Assembly: GCA_030427735.1 (NCBI GenBank)
Contig: JAUIBP010000003.1
Coordinates: 124,001 to 188,000 of the forward strand
Source of the DNA: Bacteroidia bacterium
GTDB taxonomy: Bacteria > Bacteroidota > Bacteroidia > Flavobacteriales > Flavobacteriaceae
Length of the DNA: 64,000 nucleotides
Direction of reading: 5' to 3'
A program made the position numbers and the translations under genes. The notes below the pieces were generated by a model. That model was given only the letters and a program-made list of their open reading frames with translations. It was not told the DNA's origin and did no database searches. Shown here piece by piece: positions 8,844 through 17,062 of this stretch (its first letter is position 1; each line of letters opens with the position of its first letter).

Positions 8844-10355
8844 ATGATACTAGATATTAGCAAAAAAGAAATTTGGTTTGTAACCGGAAGCCAAGATTTA
8901 TACGGAGAAGAAACCCTTAAACAAGTAGCAGCCGACTCTCAAGAGGTTGTAAAAGGCTTAGACGCTTCAAAAGCGATACCAGTAAAAATCGTTTATAAAC
9001 CTACAGTAAAATCACCAAGCGAAATTCTTCAGGTGTGCCAAGATGCTAACTCGAATCCTAATTGTATTGGAATCATTACTTGGATGCATACGTTTTCTCC
9101 TGCAAAAATGTGGATTGGTGGTTTATCTATTTTAAACAAACCACTATGCCATTTACACACGCAATTTAATGCAGAGCTTCCTTGGGATGCCATCGATATG
9201 GATTATATGAACTTACACCAATCGGCTCATGGCGACCGCGAGTTTGGATTTATCATGTCGCGCTTACGTAAAAAACGTAAAGTTATTGTAGGGCATTGGA
9301 AAACAGATCGCGTTCAACAAAAAATTGGTATGTGGTCGCGTGTTGCTTTAGGTTGGGATGAAATTCAAAATTTAAAAGTAGCTAGAATAGGCGATAATAT
9401 GCGTGAAGTTGCCGTAACCGAAGGCGATAAAGTAGAAGCACAAATGCGTTTTGGTATGCAGGTTAATGGCTACGATTCTTCAGATGTGATTAACTTTATG
9501 AATAAGGTTACCGAGCAAGAAATTGAAGATTTAATTAAAGTATACGAGTCTACTTATAAGCTTTCAGACAAGTTAAAAGTAGGTGGCGAGCAACGTCAAT
9601 CTTTAGTTGATGCCGCTAAAATAGAACTAGGTTTAAGAGCTTTTTTAGATAATGGCGGATTTAAAGCTTTTACAGATACGTTTGAAAATTTAGGCGAGTT
9701 AAAACAATTACCAGGTATTGCAACCCAACGTTTAATGGCCGATGGTTATGGCTTTGGTGGTGAAGGCGATTGGAAAACAGCTGCAATGACACGTGTAATG
9801 AAAGTGATGAGTTATGGTCTTGAAGGCGGAACATCGTTTATGGAAGACTACACATATCATTTCACACCAGAAAAATCGTATGTTTTGGGGTCTCACATGT
9901 TAGAGATTTGTCCGAGTATTGCCGATGGTAAAGTAAATTGCGAGATCCATCCGTTAGGTATTGGAGGTAAAGAAGATCCGGTACGTTTGGTATTCAACTC
10001 GCCAGAAGGTCCTGCAATTAATGCTTCTTTAGTAGATATGGGAAATCGTTTCAGACTTATAGTTAACGAAGTAGAGGCTGTAAAACCAATGGCTGATTTA
10101 CCTAAATTACCAGTAGCTAGAGTACTTTGGGATTGTAAACCTAACTTAGACATTGCCGCTACAACATGGATTTTAGCTGGAGGTGCACACCATACTGTGT
10201 ATAGCCAAGCAGTTACCACAGAAATGATGGAAGACTTTGCAGACATAGCTGGTGTAGAATTGTTGGTAATCGATAACGATACAAAAGTTAGAACTTTTAA
10301 AGATACTATGCACGCTAACGAAGCTTATTATCATATCTTTAATCGCAACAATTAA
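8844..10355 (+). CDS. araA: L-arabinose isomerase
   Basis: Catalyses L-arabinose to L-ribulose, the entry step of the pathway, using Mn2+ in a hexameric cytosolic enzyme. Metal and catalytic residues are in place: E307 (GGEGDW), E334 (SFMEDY), H351 (GSHMLE) and the GAHHT histidines at 449-450. The N-terminus [19 protein letters not shown] is the family signature and the 503-residue length is typical. Start at 8844 follows an A-rich 29-base gap with no Shine-Dalgarno, which is normal in this phylum. Together with araB and araD it completes the bacterial isomerase route. Confidence 0.97.
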   Translation: MILDISKKEIWFVTGSQDLYGEETLKQVAADSQEVVKGLDASKAIPVKIVYKPTVKSPSEILQVCQDANSNPNCIGIITWMHTFSPAKMWIGGLSILNKPLCHLHTQFNAELPWDAIDMDYMNLHQSAHGDREFGFIMSRLRKKRKVIVGHWKTDRVQQKIGMWSRVALGWDEIQNLKVARIGDNMREVAVTEGDKVEAQMRFGMQVNGYDSSDVINFMNKVTEQEIEDLIKVYESTYKLSDKLKVGGEQRQSLVDAAKIELGLRAFLDNGGFKAFTDTFENLGELKQLPGIATQRLMADGYGFGGEGDWKTAAMTRVMKVMSYGLEGGTSFMEDYTYHFTPEKSYVLGSHMLEICPSIADGKVNCEIHPLGIGGKEDPVRLVFNSPEGPAINASLVDMGNRFRLIVNEVEAVKPMADLPKLPVARVLWDCKPNLDIAATTWILAGGAHHTVYSQAVTTEMMEDFADIAGVELLVIDNDTKVRTFKDTMHANEAYYHIFNRNN

Positions 10356-10374
10356 TACTAACAAACTAATAGAT

Positions 10375-11562
10375 ATGAAAATTATGAAACGTTGCTTTCA
10401 ATTTTTTATACTTTTAGCGGTGGTTTCTTTTTACACCAGTTGTAAAGATACCAAGCAAGAAGTTAAAAAAATAGAAACAGAAGCAGAGAAAACCATGGAA
10501 CACGCATCAGTTACTAAATCGGCATTTGGAACAACACCAGATGGCCAGCAAGTAGACCTATACAAACTTAAAAATGCCAATGGCATGGAAGTCGATATCA
10601 TTACTTTTGGAGGTATCATCACTACGTTGAAAGCACCAAACAAAGAAGGGAAATTTGAAGATGTCGTTTTAGGGTATAATAATTTAGAGCCGTATTTAAC
10701 AAACCCAACATTTTTTGGTGCCTTAATTGGTCGTTACGGCAATCGTATTGCTAATGGTAAATTCACTTTAAACGGTACAGAATATACTTTAGCAACTAAC
10801 AATGCGCCAAACCATTTACATGGAGGAGATACAGGTTTCGACAAAGTAGTTTGGAATGCAGAACCTGTTGAAAACGGCGATACCGTAGCTTTAAAACTAA
10901 GCTATTTAAGCAAAGATATGGAAGAAGGTTATCCAGGTAATTTAAATACAACTGTAGTTTATACCTTAACTCCAGACAATGCTTTAGAGGTAAGCTACGA
11001 GGCTACAACCGATAAAACGACCATTGTAAATTTAACGCAGCATTCGTACTTCAATTTATCAGGCGATTTTTCTAAAACTACTTTAGATGATAAAGTAATG
11101 ATTGATGCCGATCGTTACGTGCCTATAGACGAAACGTCTATTCCGTTAGGGCCTTTGGCCGAAGTTAAAGGAACACCTTTCGATTTTACTACGCCTAAAG
11201 CAGTTGGAGCGGCTATTGATGCCGACGACGTTCAGATTAAAAACGGAACAGGTTACGACCATTGTTGGGTGCTTAACCATCAAGACCAAGGGTTTAGATT
11301 GGCAGCCACTGTGTATAACGAAGCAAGTGGTCGATTTTTAGAAGTATTTACAGACGAACCAGGGATTCAGTTTTACACAGGTAATTTCTTAGATGGCACT
11401 TTGCCGTCGCAACAAGGTGGTACTTATGCTAAACGAACTGGTTTGTGTTTAGAAACGCAACATTATCCAGATTCGCCAAATCAAAAGGACTATCCGACTA
11501 CGGTATTAAATCCTGGTGAAACGTATAGTACAAAAACTACATTTAAATTTTCAACTAAATAA
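10375..11562 (+). CDS. Aldose 1-epimerase (mutarotase), lipoprotein
   Basis: Interconverts alpha and beta anomers of free sugars so that uptake or isomerisation is not limited by spontaneous mutarotation. Residues ~1-23 form a lipoprotein signal peptide ending in FYTSC, so the enzyme should be membrane-anchored outside the cytosol, unlike E. coli GalM. A linker of about 25 charged residues (VKKIETEAEKTMEH) precedes the galactose-mutarotase beta-sandwich. Substrate and catalytic positions include ANAPNHLHGG-type His, the TQHSYFNLSG His and the Glu of CLETQHYPDSPN. ATGs at 10375 and 10384 are both possible starts. Its place between araA and the sugar symporter suggests action on L-arabinose before uptake. 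Preference for arabinose is inferred. Confidence 0.9.
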   Translation: MKIMKRCFQFFILLAVVSFYTSCKDTKQEVKKIETEAEKTMEHASVTKSAFGTTPDGQQVDLYKLKNANGMEVDIITFGGIITTLKAPNKEGKFEDVVLGYNNLEPYLTNPTFFGALIGRYGNRIANGKFTLNGTEYTLATNNAPNHLHGGDTGFDKVVWNAEPVENGDTVALKLSYLSKDMEEGYPGNLNTTVVYTLTPDNALEVSYEATTDKTTIVNLTQHSYFNLSGDFSKTTLDDKVMIDADRYVPIDETSIPLGPLAEVKGTPFDFTTPKAVGAAIDADDVQIKNGTGYDHCWVLNHQDQGFRLAATVYNEASGRFLEVFTDEPGIQFYTGNFLDGTLPSQQGGTYAKRTGLCLETQHYPDSPNQKDYPTTVLNPGETYSTKTTFKFSTK

Positions 11563-11573
11563 AAACCAATAAT

Positions 11574-13277
11574 ATGCAAGCTTTACAAACGTTAGATTGG
11601 GTAGTAATTGGTGTATTTGCTGTTCTTTTAATTGGAGTTATTGTTTATGTTGTAAAACAGAAACAACAAAATTCTGAAGATTATTTTTTAGGCGGAAAAG
11701 ATGCCACATGGATTGCCATTGGTACTTCTATTTTTGCTTCAAATATAGGGTCTGAACACTTAATTGGTCTGGCAGGTGCTGGTGCCTCTAGTGGTATGGC
11801 CATGGCGCATTGGGAAATTCAAGGCTGGATGATTTTAATTTTAGGTTGGGTGTTTGTACCGTTTTATTCTCGTAGTATGGTGTATACCATGCCCGAGTTT
11901 TTAGAGCGTCGCTATAATCCCCAATCCAGAACCATTTTATCTGTAATTTCTTTAATTAGTTATGTATTAACTAAAGTGGCAGTAACCGTTTATGCTGGTG
12001 GTTTAGTATTTCAGCAAGTATTCGGTATTGAAGAACTTTGGGGAATTGATTTCTTTTGGATTGCTGCTATAGGTCTTGTAGTTATTACAGCATTATACAC
12101 CATATTTGGTGGTATGAAATCGGTGCTGTATACTTCAGTTTTACAAACACCTATTTTGCTTTTGGGATCTTTAATTATTGTAGTTTTAGGTTTGAAGGAG
12201 CTTGGTGGATGGAGCAAAATGATTGAGATTGCTGGTGCTGTACCAGTTAATGAATACGGCGATACTATGATAAACTTAATCCGTAGTAATAACGATCCAG
12301 ATTTTCCTTGGTTAGGAGCGTTAATCGGGTCTTCTATTATCGGATTTTGGTATTGGTGTACAGATCAATATATCGTGCAGCGTGTGTTGTCTGGTAAAAA
12401 TTTAAAAGAAGCGAGACGCGGAACTATTTTTGGAGCCTATTTAAAATTATTACCTGTATTTTTATTTTTAATACCAGGAATGATTGCATTTGCTATTCAT
12501 CAAAAATACTTAGCCGATGGTGGCGCAGGCTTTTTACCGTACTTAGATAATGGCGTAGCTAATGCCGATGCTGCTTTTCCTACCTTAGTGGCAAAATTAT
12601 TGCCTGCAGGTGTTAAAGGTCTTGTAGTTTGTGGTATTTTGGCAGCTTTAATGAGCTCGTTGGCATCGTTATTTAATTCTTCTGCCATGCTATTTACTAT
12701 CGATTTTTATAAGAAAATTAAACCCAATACTCCTGAAACCAAATTAGTGCGTATTGGACAAATGGCAACCTTAGTGGTTGTAATTTTAGGTATTTTATGG
12801 ATTCCGATTATGCGTAGTGTTGGTGATGTATTGTACACGTACTTACAAGATGTACAATCTGTATTAGCACCAGGTATTGCCGCAGCCTTTTTATTAGGAG
12901 TAACTTGGAAAAGAACTTCGGCGCTTGGAGGTATGTGGGGATTAATTTCCGGATTAATAATCGGGCTTACGCGTTTAGGTGCTAAAGTGTACTATACTAA
13001 TGCAGGCGAAGTAGCCGATTCGACCTTTAAATACTTGTTCTACGATTTAAACTGGTTGTTTTTCTGCGGATGGATGTTCTTATTCTGTATTATTGTTGTA
13101 GTAGTGGTTAGTTTATTAACCGAAGCGCCAGACCCAGCTAAAATTAAAGGTTTGGTTTTTGGTACTGCAACACCAGAAGAGCTTGCCGCAGATAGAGATT
13201 CTTGGAATAAATGGGATGTTATTCATTCTTGTATTATTTTATTCATTACCGGATTGTTTTATTGGTATTTCTGGTAA
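11574..13277 (+). CDS. Sodium:sugar symporter, SSS family
   Basis: A 567-residue transporter of the solute:sodium symporter family with about 14 membrane helices. The GTSIFASNIGSEHLIGLAGAGA segment (residues ~50-70) is the sodium-site helix typical of SGLT-like sugar symporters, and the family motif region around residues 250-280 (FWYWCTDQYIVQRVLSGK) is also SGLT-like. It lies 11 bases after the lipoprotein epimerase and is the last gene of the block, ending just before a strong bidirectional terminator. In context it probably imports monomeric L-arabinose, while the GPH carrier upstream may serve oligosaccharides. Substrate assignment is inference. Confidence 0.9.
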   Translation: MQALQTLDWVVIGVFAVLLIGVIVYVVKQKQQNSEDYFLGGKDATWIAIGTSIFASNIGSEHLIGLAGAGASSGMAMAHWEIQGWMILILGWVFVPFYSRSMVYTMPEFLERRYNPQSRTILSVISLISYVLTKVAVTVYAGGLVFQQVFGIEELWGIDFFWIAAIGLVVITALYTIFGGMKSVLYTSVLQTPILLLGSLIIVVLGLKELGGWSKMIEIAGAVPVNEYGDTMINLIRSNNDPDFPWLGALIGSSIIGFWYWCTDQYIVQRVLSGKNLKEARRGTIFGAYLKLLPVFLFLIPGMIAFAIHQKYLADGGAGFLPYLDNGVANADAAFPTLVAKLLPAGVKGLVVCGILAALMSSLASLFNSSAMLFTIDFYKKIKPNTPETKLVRIGQMATLVVVILGILWIPIMRSVGDVLYTYLQDVQSVLAPGIAAAFLLGVTWKRTSALGGMWGLISGLIIGLTRLGAKVYYTNAGEVADSTFKYLFYDLNWLFFCGWMFLFCIIVVVVVSLLTEAPDPAKIKGLVFGTATPEELAADRDSWNKWDVIHSCIILFITGLFYWYFW

Positions 13278-13301
13278 ACAATTTTAAATACTATATTTTA
13301 C

Positions 13302-13338
13302 AAAAAAAGTGACGCATAATTCATGCGTCACTTTTTTT
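13302..13338. terminator. Bidirectional rho-independent terminator
   Basis: A perfect 16-bp stem (AAAAAAAGTGACGCAT and its complement) with a five-base loop AATTC, giving a run of T on both strands. It sits between the convergent SSS symporter and GH97 genes and can end both transcripts. Confidence 0.9.
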
Positions 13339-13357
13339 ATAATGTAAACTTTGTTGC

Positions 13358-15286
13358 TTAAAATTTTAAAGTGAAACCACCATAAGGTTTTACTGTTATA
13401 TTTAAAGTTTTATTGGTGTTTAAGTCAATTTGTTGTTGTTCCAGTCCATCAGGGCCATCTGTAATCAATAGTCCGTTTGAAGCTTCAATAAACGAAAGGT
13501 CTAGGTTTAGCGTTTTGGTTTCAGCCTCACCGTTAATACCGACAACAAACCAGTTTTTACCTTTCTTTCTTGCCATAACCACATCTTTACCAGGATAACC
13601 ACTAACAAATTTAGAAGCATCCCACAAGGTCGGAATATCTTGTAAATATGAAATTACAAATTCTGGTTGCTTTTTCATGCCTTCAGGAATTTCTGCAATA
13701 TGCTGAACACCAGAAGTGAATAATACAGGTAAAGCCAACTCGAAAGCTGGTGTAGTAACACGTTTTATATTAGGAATCGTATCTAAAACCATTGGCGTAA
13801 AATCCATAGGGTCGAATACGTTTCGGGTAAAAGGTAACATGGCGCAATGGCTAGGCTGGGCATCGGCATTGTCTTGAACAAACGTTACAAATTCTTCGCC
13901 CATTATGGCTTCCATAGTCATTAAATTAGGATAGGTGCGTTGCCAGCCTCTTGGTAAGGTACACCCGTGAAAATTTACTAAAAGATTATGCTTGGCAGCG
14001 TCCTGTAAAATATCATGGTAATAAGCAATCATAGATTGGCCATCGCCTCCAAAAAAATCAATTTTAACTCCAGCAACTCCTAAATCGTTTAATTTTTTAA
14101 ACTCGTGGGCTCTACTGTCTTTAGTGAGTAATTTACTTTTTGGCGTGTAAGGTGTCGTGTTCCAACTCCCAGAGGAATTGTACCATACTAATAGTTTTAC
14201 ATCTTTAGATTGTGCATAAGTTGCTAACTCTTTAATTTTTTCATCACCAATTTTAGTATCCCAATCAACATCAATTAAACAGTATGGCCAGTGCATACTT
14301 GCCGAATAATCTATGAATCTTTTAGTGGTTTCGTAAGTGATAAAATCATCTTTTAACAGCACCCAACTCCAAGAAGCCAATCCGCCTTTTATAAACGATG
14401 TATCTGTGTTAATAGCTGGTTTTGCAAGGTCGGTACCTAAAGTACTTTCGGTAATTGTGTTGAGATTTCCCATGGTAATAATGCGCCATGGGGTAGACCA
14501 CGGAAGTTTAGATTCCGGGTTCAAGGCTCCGTTAGGAAAAATTTCTTCTTTTTGCGGAAAGGTTACTTGCAGGGCTTCACTTTGTGGATTGTATTTTAAA
14601 CGGGTACCACAATAGGTGTTATCTAATCCTGTTTCAGAAATTAAGGTCCAAATAGCGTTGCTGTTAAAAAGCGCAGGATATACCCAGCCTTCACCAATAG
14701 GCGAGGACTCGCTAACAGGAATATTCATTTTATAATGCTCTTCGTATGATGGATTGGTATTGCTCCATCCTGTTTTTGCTTTAGACATAGGCTGTAACCA
14801 AGCTCTAGAATTTTTTGTAAAATTATAACTGGTTTTTTCCTCAGTAATGTGTTTTATGTCTGTTGATGTTTCTGGAAAGTGATATTGAAAAGCAACACCA
14901 TCTTCCGATAAATTAAAATCGATTTCAAGTTGTTCACCAGTTTCATTTTCTAAATGCACTGTGTATTGTTGTGCAGTATAGGTAATGTCCTTTTGTTTGC
15001 CATGAAAAAGCGAATAGGTGTCTGTAATTAATTTTGGTTCTGATATAGCTGTTATTTTTAAATTGTCATAAAAATTAGCATCTTCTCTAATAATACCAAG
15101 AGCCGAAGAATCTAAAACCATGGTATTGTTGTAATATACTTGATAAAATGGCTGATTGTTAGCGTTTACGTTTACATGTACGCTTATGGTGTTTTCAGCG
15201 TTAGTGAGATTGTGGTTAATAGTTGGAGGTTCTTTACATGCATTAAGCACAAAAAGACCAAATAGTAAAAAAGTTAGTTTCTTCAT
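13358..15286 (-). CDS. GH97 glycosidase lipoprotein (retaining type)
   Basis: A 642-residue GH97 protein with a lipoprotein signal peptide ending LFVLNAC (lipid Cys17), so membrane-anchored outside the cytosol. An N-terminal beta-supersandwich (to about residue 280) precedes a (beta/alpha)8 barrel. D410 in GVKIDFFGGDG sits where retaining GH97 enzymes have their nucleophile, and E459 or E464 in TMEAIMGEEF is the likely acid/base; inverting SusB-type alpha-glucosidases have Glu-based catalysis instead. Retaining members are alpha-galactosidases or, in Bacteroides thetaiotaomicron, beta-L-arabinopyranosidases. The convergent placement beside an arabinose operon makes the latter attractive, but this is inference. 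Confidence 0.85.
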   Translation of the reverse strand: MKKLTFLLFGLFVLNACKEPPTINHNLTNAENTISVHVNVNANNQPFYQVYYNNTMVLDSSALGIIREDANFYDNLKITAISEPKLITDTYSLFHGKQKDITYTAQQYTVHLENETGEQLEIDFNLSEDGVAFQYHFPETSTDIKHITEEKTSYNFTKNSRAWLQPMSKAKTGWSNTNPSYEEHYKMNIPVSESSPIGEGWVYPALFNSNAIWTLISETGLDNTYCGTRLKYNPQSEALQVTFPQKEEIFPNGALNPESKLPWSTPWRIITMGNLNTITESTLGTDLAKPAINTDTSFIKGGLASWSWVLLKDDFITYETTKRFIDYSASMHWPYCLIDVDWDTKIGDEKIKELATYAQSKDVKLLVWYNSSGSWNTTPYTPKSKLLTKDSRAHEFKKLNDLGVAGVKIDFFGGDGQSMIAYYHDILQDAAKHNLLVNFHGCTLPRGWQRTYPNLMTMEAIMGEEFVTFVQDNADAQPSHCAMLPFTRNVFDPMDFTPMVLDTIPNIKRVTTPAFELALPVLFTSGVQHIAEIPEGMKKQPEFVISYLQDIPTLWDASKFVSGYPGKDVVMARKKGKNWFVVGINGEAETKTLNLDLSFIEASNGLLITDGPDGLEQQQIDLNTNKTLNITVKPYGGFTLKF

Positions 15287-15368
15287 TTGTATTTTTAAAT
15301 GTTAATTATACACTTATAAATATACTCAGAATTCTTGAGTTCAATAAGAAATCCCAATCAAATTCGAC

Positions 15369-15384
15369 AAGATATAAGTATCTT
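15369..15384. promoter_or_regulatory. Perfect 6-4-6 inverted repeat upstream of the Crp-type gene
   Basis: AAGATA-TAAG-TATCTT, centred 30 bp upstream of the regulator start. The symmetry and spacing resemble a Crp/Fnr-family site, but the half-site differs from the GTAAC sites further downstream. It could be an autoregulatory operator or a chance AT-rich palindrome. Confidence 0.3.
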
Positions 15385-15406
15385 TAAACCTTTAAACTCT
15401 TAAATA

Positions 15407-16039
15407 ATGATTGAAGCATTAAAGCAGCACTATGGCTATTTATTTGAAGATGATTTACTTAAAGAAATCAATCAAGTAGGGGTATTTAAAGACATTCCTG
15501 CCGGTTTTTTGCTTATGGATATTGGCGAAACCATTAAATATATGCCTTTATTATTTAGCGGTGCTATTAAAATTTTAAGAGAAGATGCTAAGGGAGACGA
15601 ATTGTTGCTATATTTTATAGAGCAAGGCGACACCTGCACCATGAGTTTTACCTGCTGCTTGGGTAATAAAAAAAGTGAAATACGTGCCATCGCCGAAACC
15701 GATACCAAACTGATAATGGTACCTGTAGAGCACATGCAACTTTGGTTGGGAAAATATAAAAGTTGGCAAAACTTTATATTACTAAGCTATCATGAGCGTA
15801 CATCGGAATTATTGGAAGCTATAGATACTATTGCGTTCTTAAAAATGGACGAACGGCTGTTGAAGTATTTAAAAGATAAAGCCATGGTAAACCACAACGA
15901 TGTTATAAATGTTACTCATTCCGAAATTGCTCAAGATTTGCATACTTCCAGAGTAGTCATTTCAAGACTCTTAAAAAAACTAGAAAATGAAGGTGCCATT
16001 AAATTACAGCGAAACCAAATTCAATTAATGAAATTGTAG
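15407..16039 (+). CDS. Crp/Fnr-family transcriptional regulator with cysteine cluster
   Basis: A 210-residue regulator with an N-terminal cyclic-nucleotide-binding-type beta-roll (residues ~20-115), a long dimer helix and a C-terminal winged helix whose recognition helix lies in HSEIAQDLHTSRVVISRLLKKLE. The cyclic-nucleotide phosphate-binding cassette is not conserved; its place holds GDTCTMSFTCCLGNKKS, with C77, C83 and C84. That argues against cAMP binding and is compatible with a thiol- or redox-responsive switch, although C-rich variants are common in Bacteroidota. It is divergent from GH97 and directly upstream of a sulfur gene cluster that carries matching palindromes, so it is the natural candidate regulator of that cluster. 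The effector is unknown. Confidence 0.88.
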   Translation: MIEALKQHYGYLFEDDLLKEINQVGVFKDIPAGFLLMDIGETIKYMPLLFSGAIKILREDAKGDELLLYFIEQGDTCTMSFTCCLGNKKSEIRAIAETDTKLIMVPVEHMQLWLGKYKSWQNFILLSYHERTSELLEAIDTIAFLKMDERLLKYLKDKAMVNHNDVINVTHSEIAQDLHTSRVVISRLLKKLENEGAIKLQRNQIQLMKL

Positions 16040-16141
16040 AAAAGTTAGTTTTTTTTTCAACTCCTTAACTGTTGGTTATCATTAGTATATAGCAGCCAAG
16101 CGCACTACAAGGCATATTAAAAAAAAATATCGGTGTAATTT

Positions 16142-16155
16142 GTAACCATTGTTAC
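16142..16155. promoter_or_regulatory. GTAAC-N4-GTTAC palindrome, candidate Crp/Fnr-type operator for tauE-like gene
   Basis: A perfect 5-4-5 palindrome (spacer CATT). Its centre is 29.5 bp from the first base of the TACATTTG promoter element, which would put it near -41 from the start of transcription, the class II activator position. The same palindrome with the same spacing precedes the persulfide dioxygenase gene. Confidence 0.65.
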
Positions 16156-16177
16156 CTTATAAAGTGTATGTAATCTT

Positions 16178-16185
16178 TACATTTG
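16178..16185 (+). promoter_or_regulatory. Promoter -7 element TACATTTG
   Basis: Matches TAnnTTTG. There is no TTG element at the usual -33 distance; the palindrome occupies that region, consistent with activator-dependent transcription. The start codon lies 16 bases further on, so the leader is very short. Confidence 0.6.
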
Positions 16186-16200
16186 CCCGAAATTTAAGGT

Positions 16201-17001
16201 ATGGATATTACGCAAGTTGTAGGATATTTAAGTGCATTAATTATTGGTTTGGTTTTAGGACTTACAGGCGGCGGCGGGTCTATACTTACAGTACCCGTAT
16301 TAGTGTATTTATTACATGTTAATCCTATAACGGCTACAGCTTATTCTTTATTTATAGTGGGTTTTACAGCTAGTTTTGGAGCGTATAAAAATTTCCAAAA
16401 GGGCTTAGTCGATTTAAAAATCGCCGCTATTTTTGCTATTCCTGCTTTTAGTATGGTATACATAACGAGAAAGTTAATTATACCTGCTATGCCCGAAAAT
16501 TTACTGCAAATAGGTAATTTGATAATAACTAAAGACATAGCCATTATGGTATTGTTCGCGGTAATGATGGTTGTGGCTTCGCTAACCATGCTTAAACCTA
16601 AAAAAGACATTGATGAAGAACATCATAAAAGAAAATTAAGCAACCTTTTAATTTTTAATCAGGCCATTGTTATTGGGTTTTTCACTGGATTAGTTGGTGC
16701 TGGGGGCGGATTTATAATTATTCCAGCACTTATAATATTAGGAAATTTATCGATGAAAAAGGCCGTAGGTACCTCGTTGTTCATCATTGCGGTTAATTCC
16801 TTAATTGGTTTTGCAGGAGACATTGGCCATACGCAAATCGATTGGATTTTTCTAAGCATATTCACTATGCTATCCGTAGTTGGAATATTAATAGGAAGTT
16901 ATTTGTCGAATAATATTGAAGGAGAAAAACTTAAAAAAGGATTCGGTTGGTTTGTACTTGTTATGGGGGTTTATATTTTAATTAAAGAACTGGTATTGTA
17001 A
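16201..17001 (+). CDS. TauE/SafE-family sulfur-anion exporter (TSUP)
   Basis: A 266-residue inner-membrane protein with about eight helices and the two-fold repeat of the TSUP family, seen as the glycine-rich segments LVLGLTGGGGSILTVPVLVY (residues ~17-36) and FTGLVGAGGGFIIIPAL (~160-176). Family members move sulfite, sulfoacetate or thiosulfate across the membrane. The neighbour downstream makes sulfite from persulfide, so sulfite/thiosulfate export is the likely job, as proposed for TauE in staphylococcal cst operons. Its stop codon lies within the palindrome of the next promoter. Substrate is inferred. Confidence 0.85.
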   Translation: MDITQVVGYLSALIIGLVLGLTGGGGSILTVPVLVYLLHVNPITATAYSLFIVGFTASFGAYKNFQKGLVDLKIAAIFAIPAFSMVYITRKLIIPAMPENLLQIGNLIITKDIAIMVLFAVMMVVASLTMLKPKKDIDEEHHKRKLSNLLIFNQAIVIGFFTGLVGAGGGFIIIPALIILGNLSMKKAVGTSLFIIAVNSLIGFAGDIGHTQIDWIFLSIFTMLSVVGILIGSYLSNNIEGEKLKKGFGWFVLVMGVYILIKELVL

Positions 17002-17011
17002 CCCAAGTTAC
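16998..17011. promoter_or_regulatory. GTAAC-N4-GTTAC palindrome, candidate operator for the persulfide dioxygenase gene
   Basis: A perfect 5-4-5 palindrome with spacer CCAA, overlapping the TauE stop codon. Its centre is 29.5 bp from the first base of TAATTTTG, identical to the arrangement before the TauE gene. Repetition of both site and spacing makes chance unlikely. Confidence 0.7.
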
Positions 17012-17033
17012 GCAATCAATCCAAAAACATTAG

Positions 17034-17041
17034 TAATTTTG
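17034..17041 (+). promoter_or_regulatory. Promoter -7 element TAATTTTG
   Basis: Matches TAnnTTTG; 21 bases before the dioxygenase start codon. Gives that gene its own promoter although it follows the TauE gene by 61 bp. Confidence 0.6.
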
Positions 17042-17062
17042 AAGCATATAAAATAAAAGATT

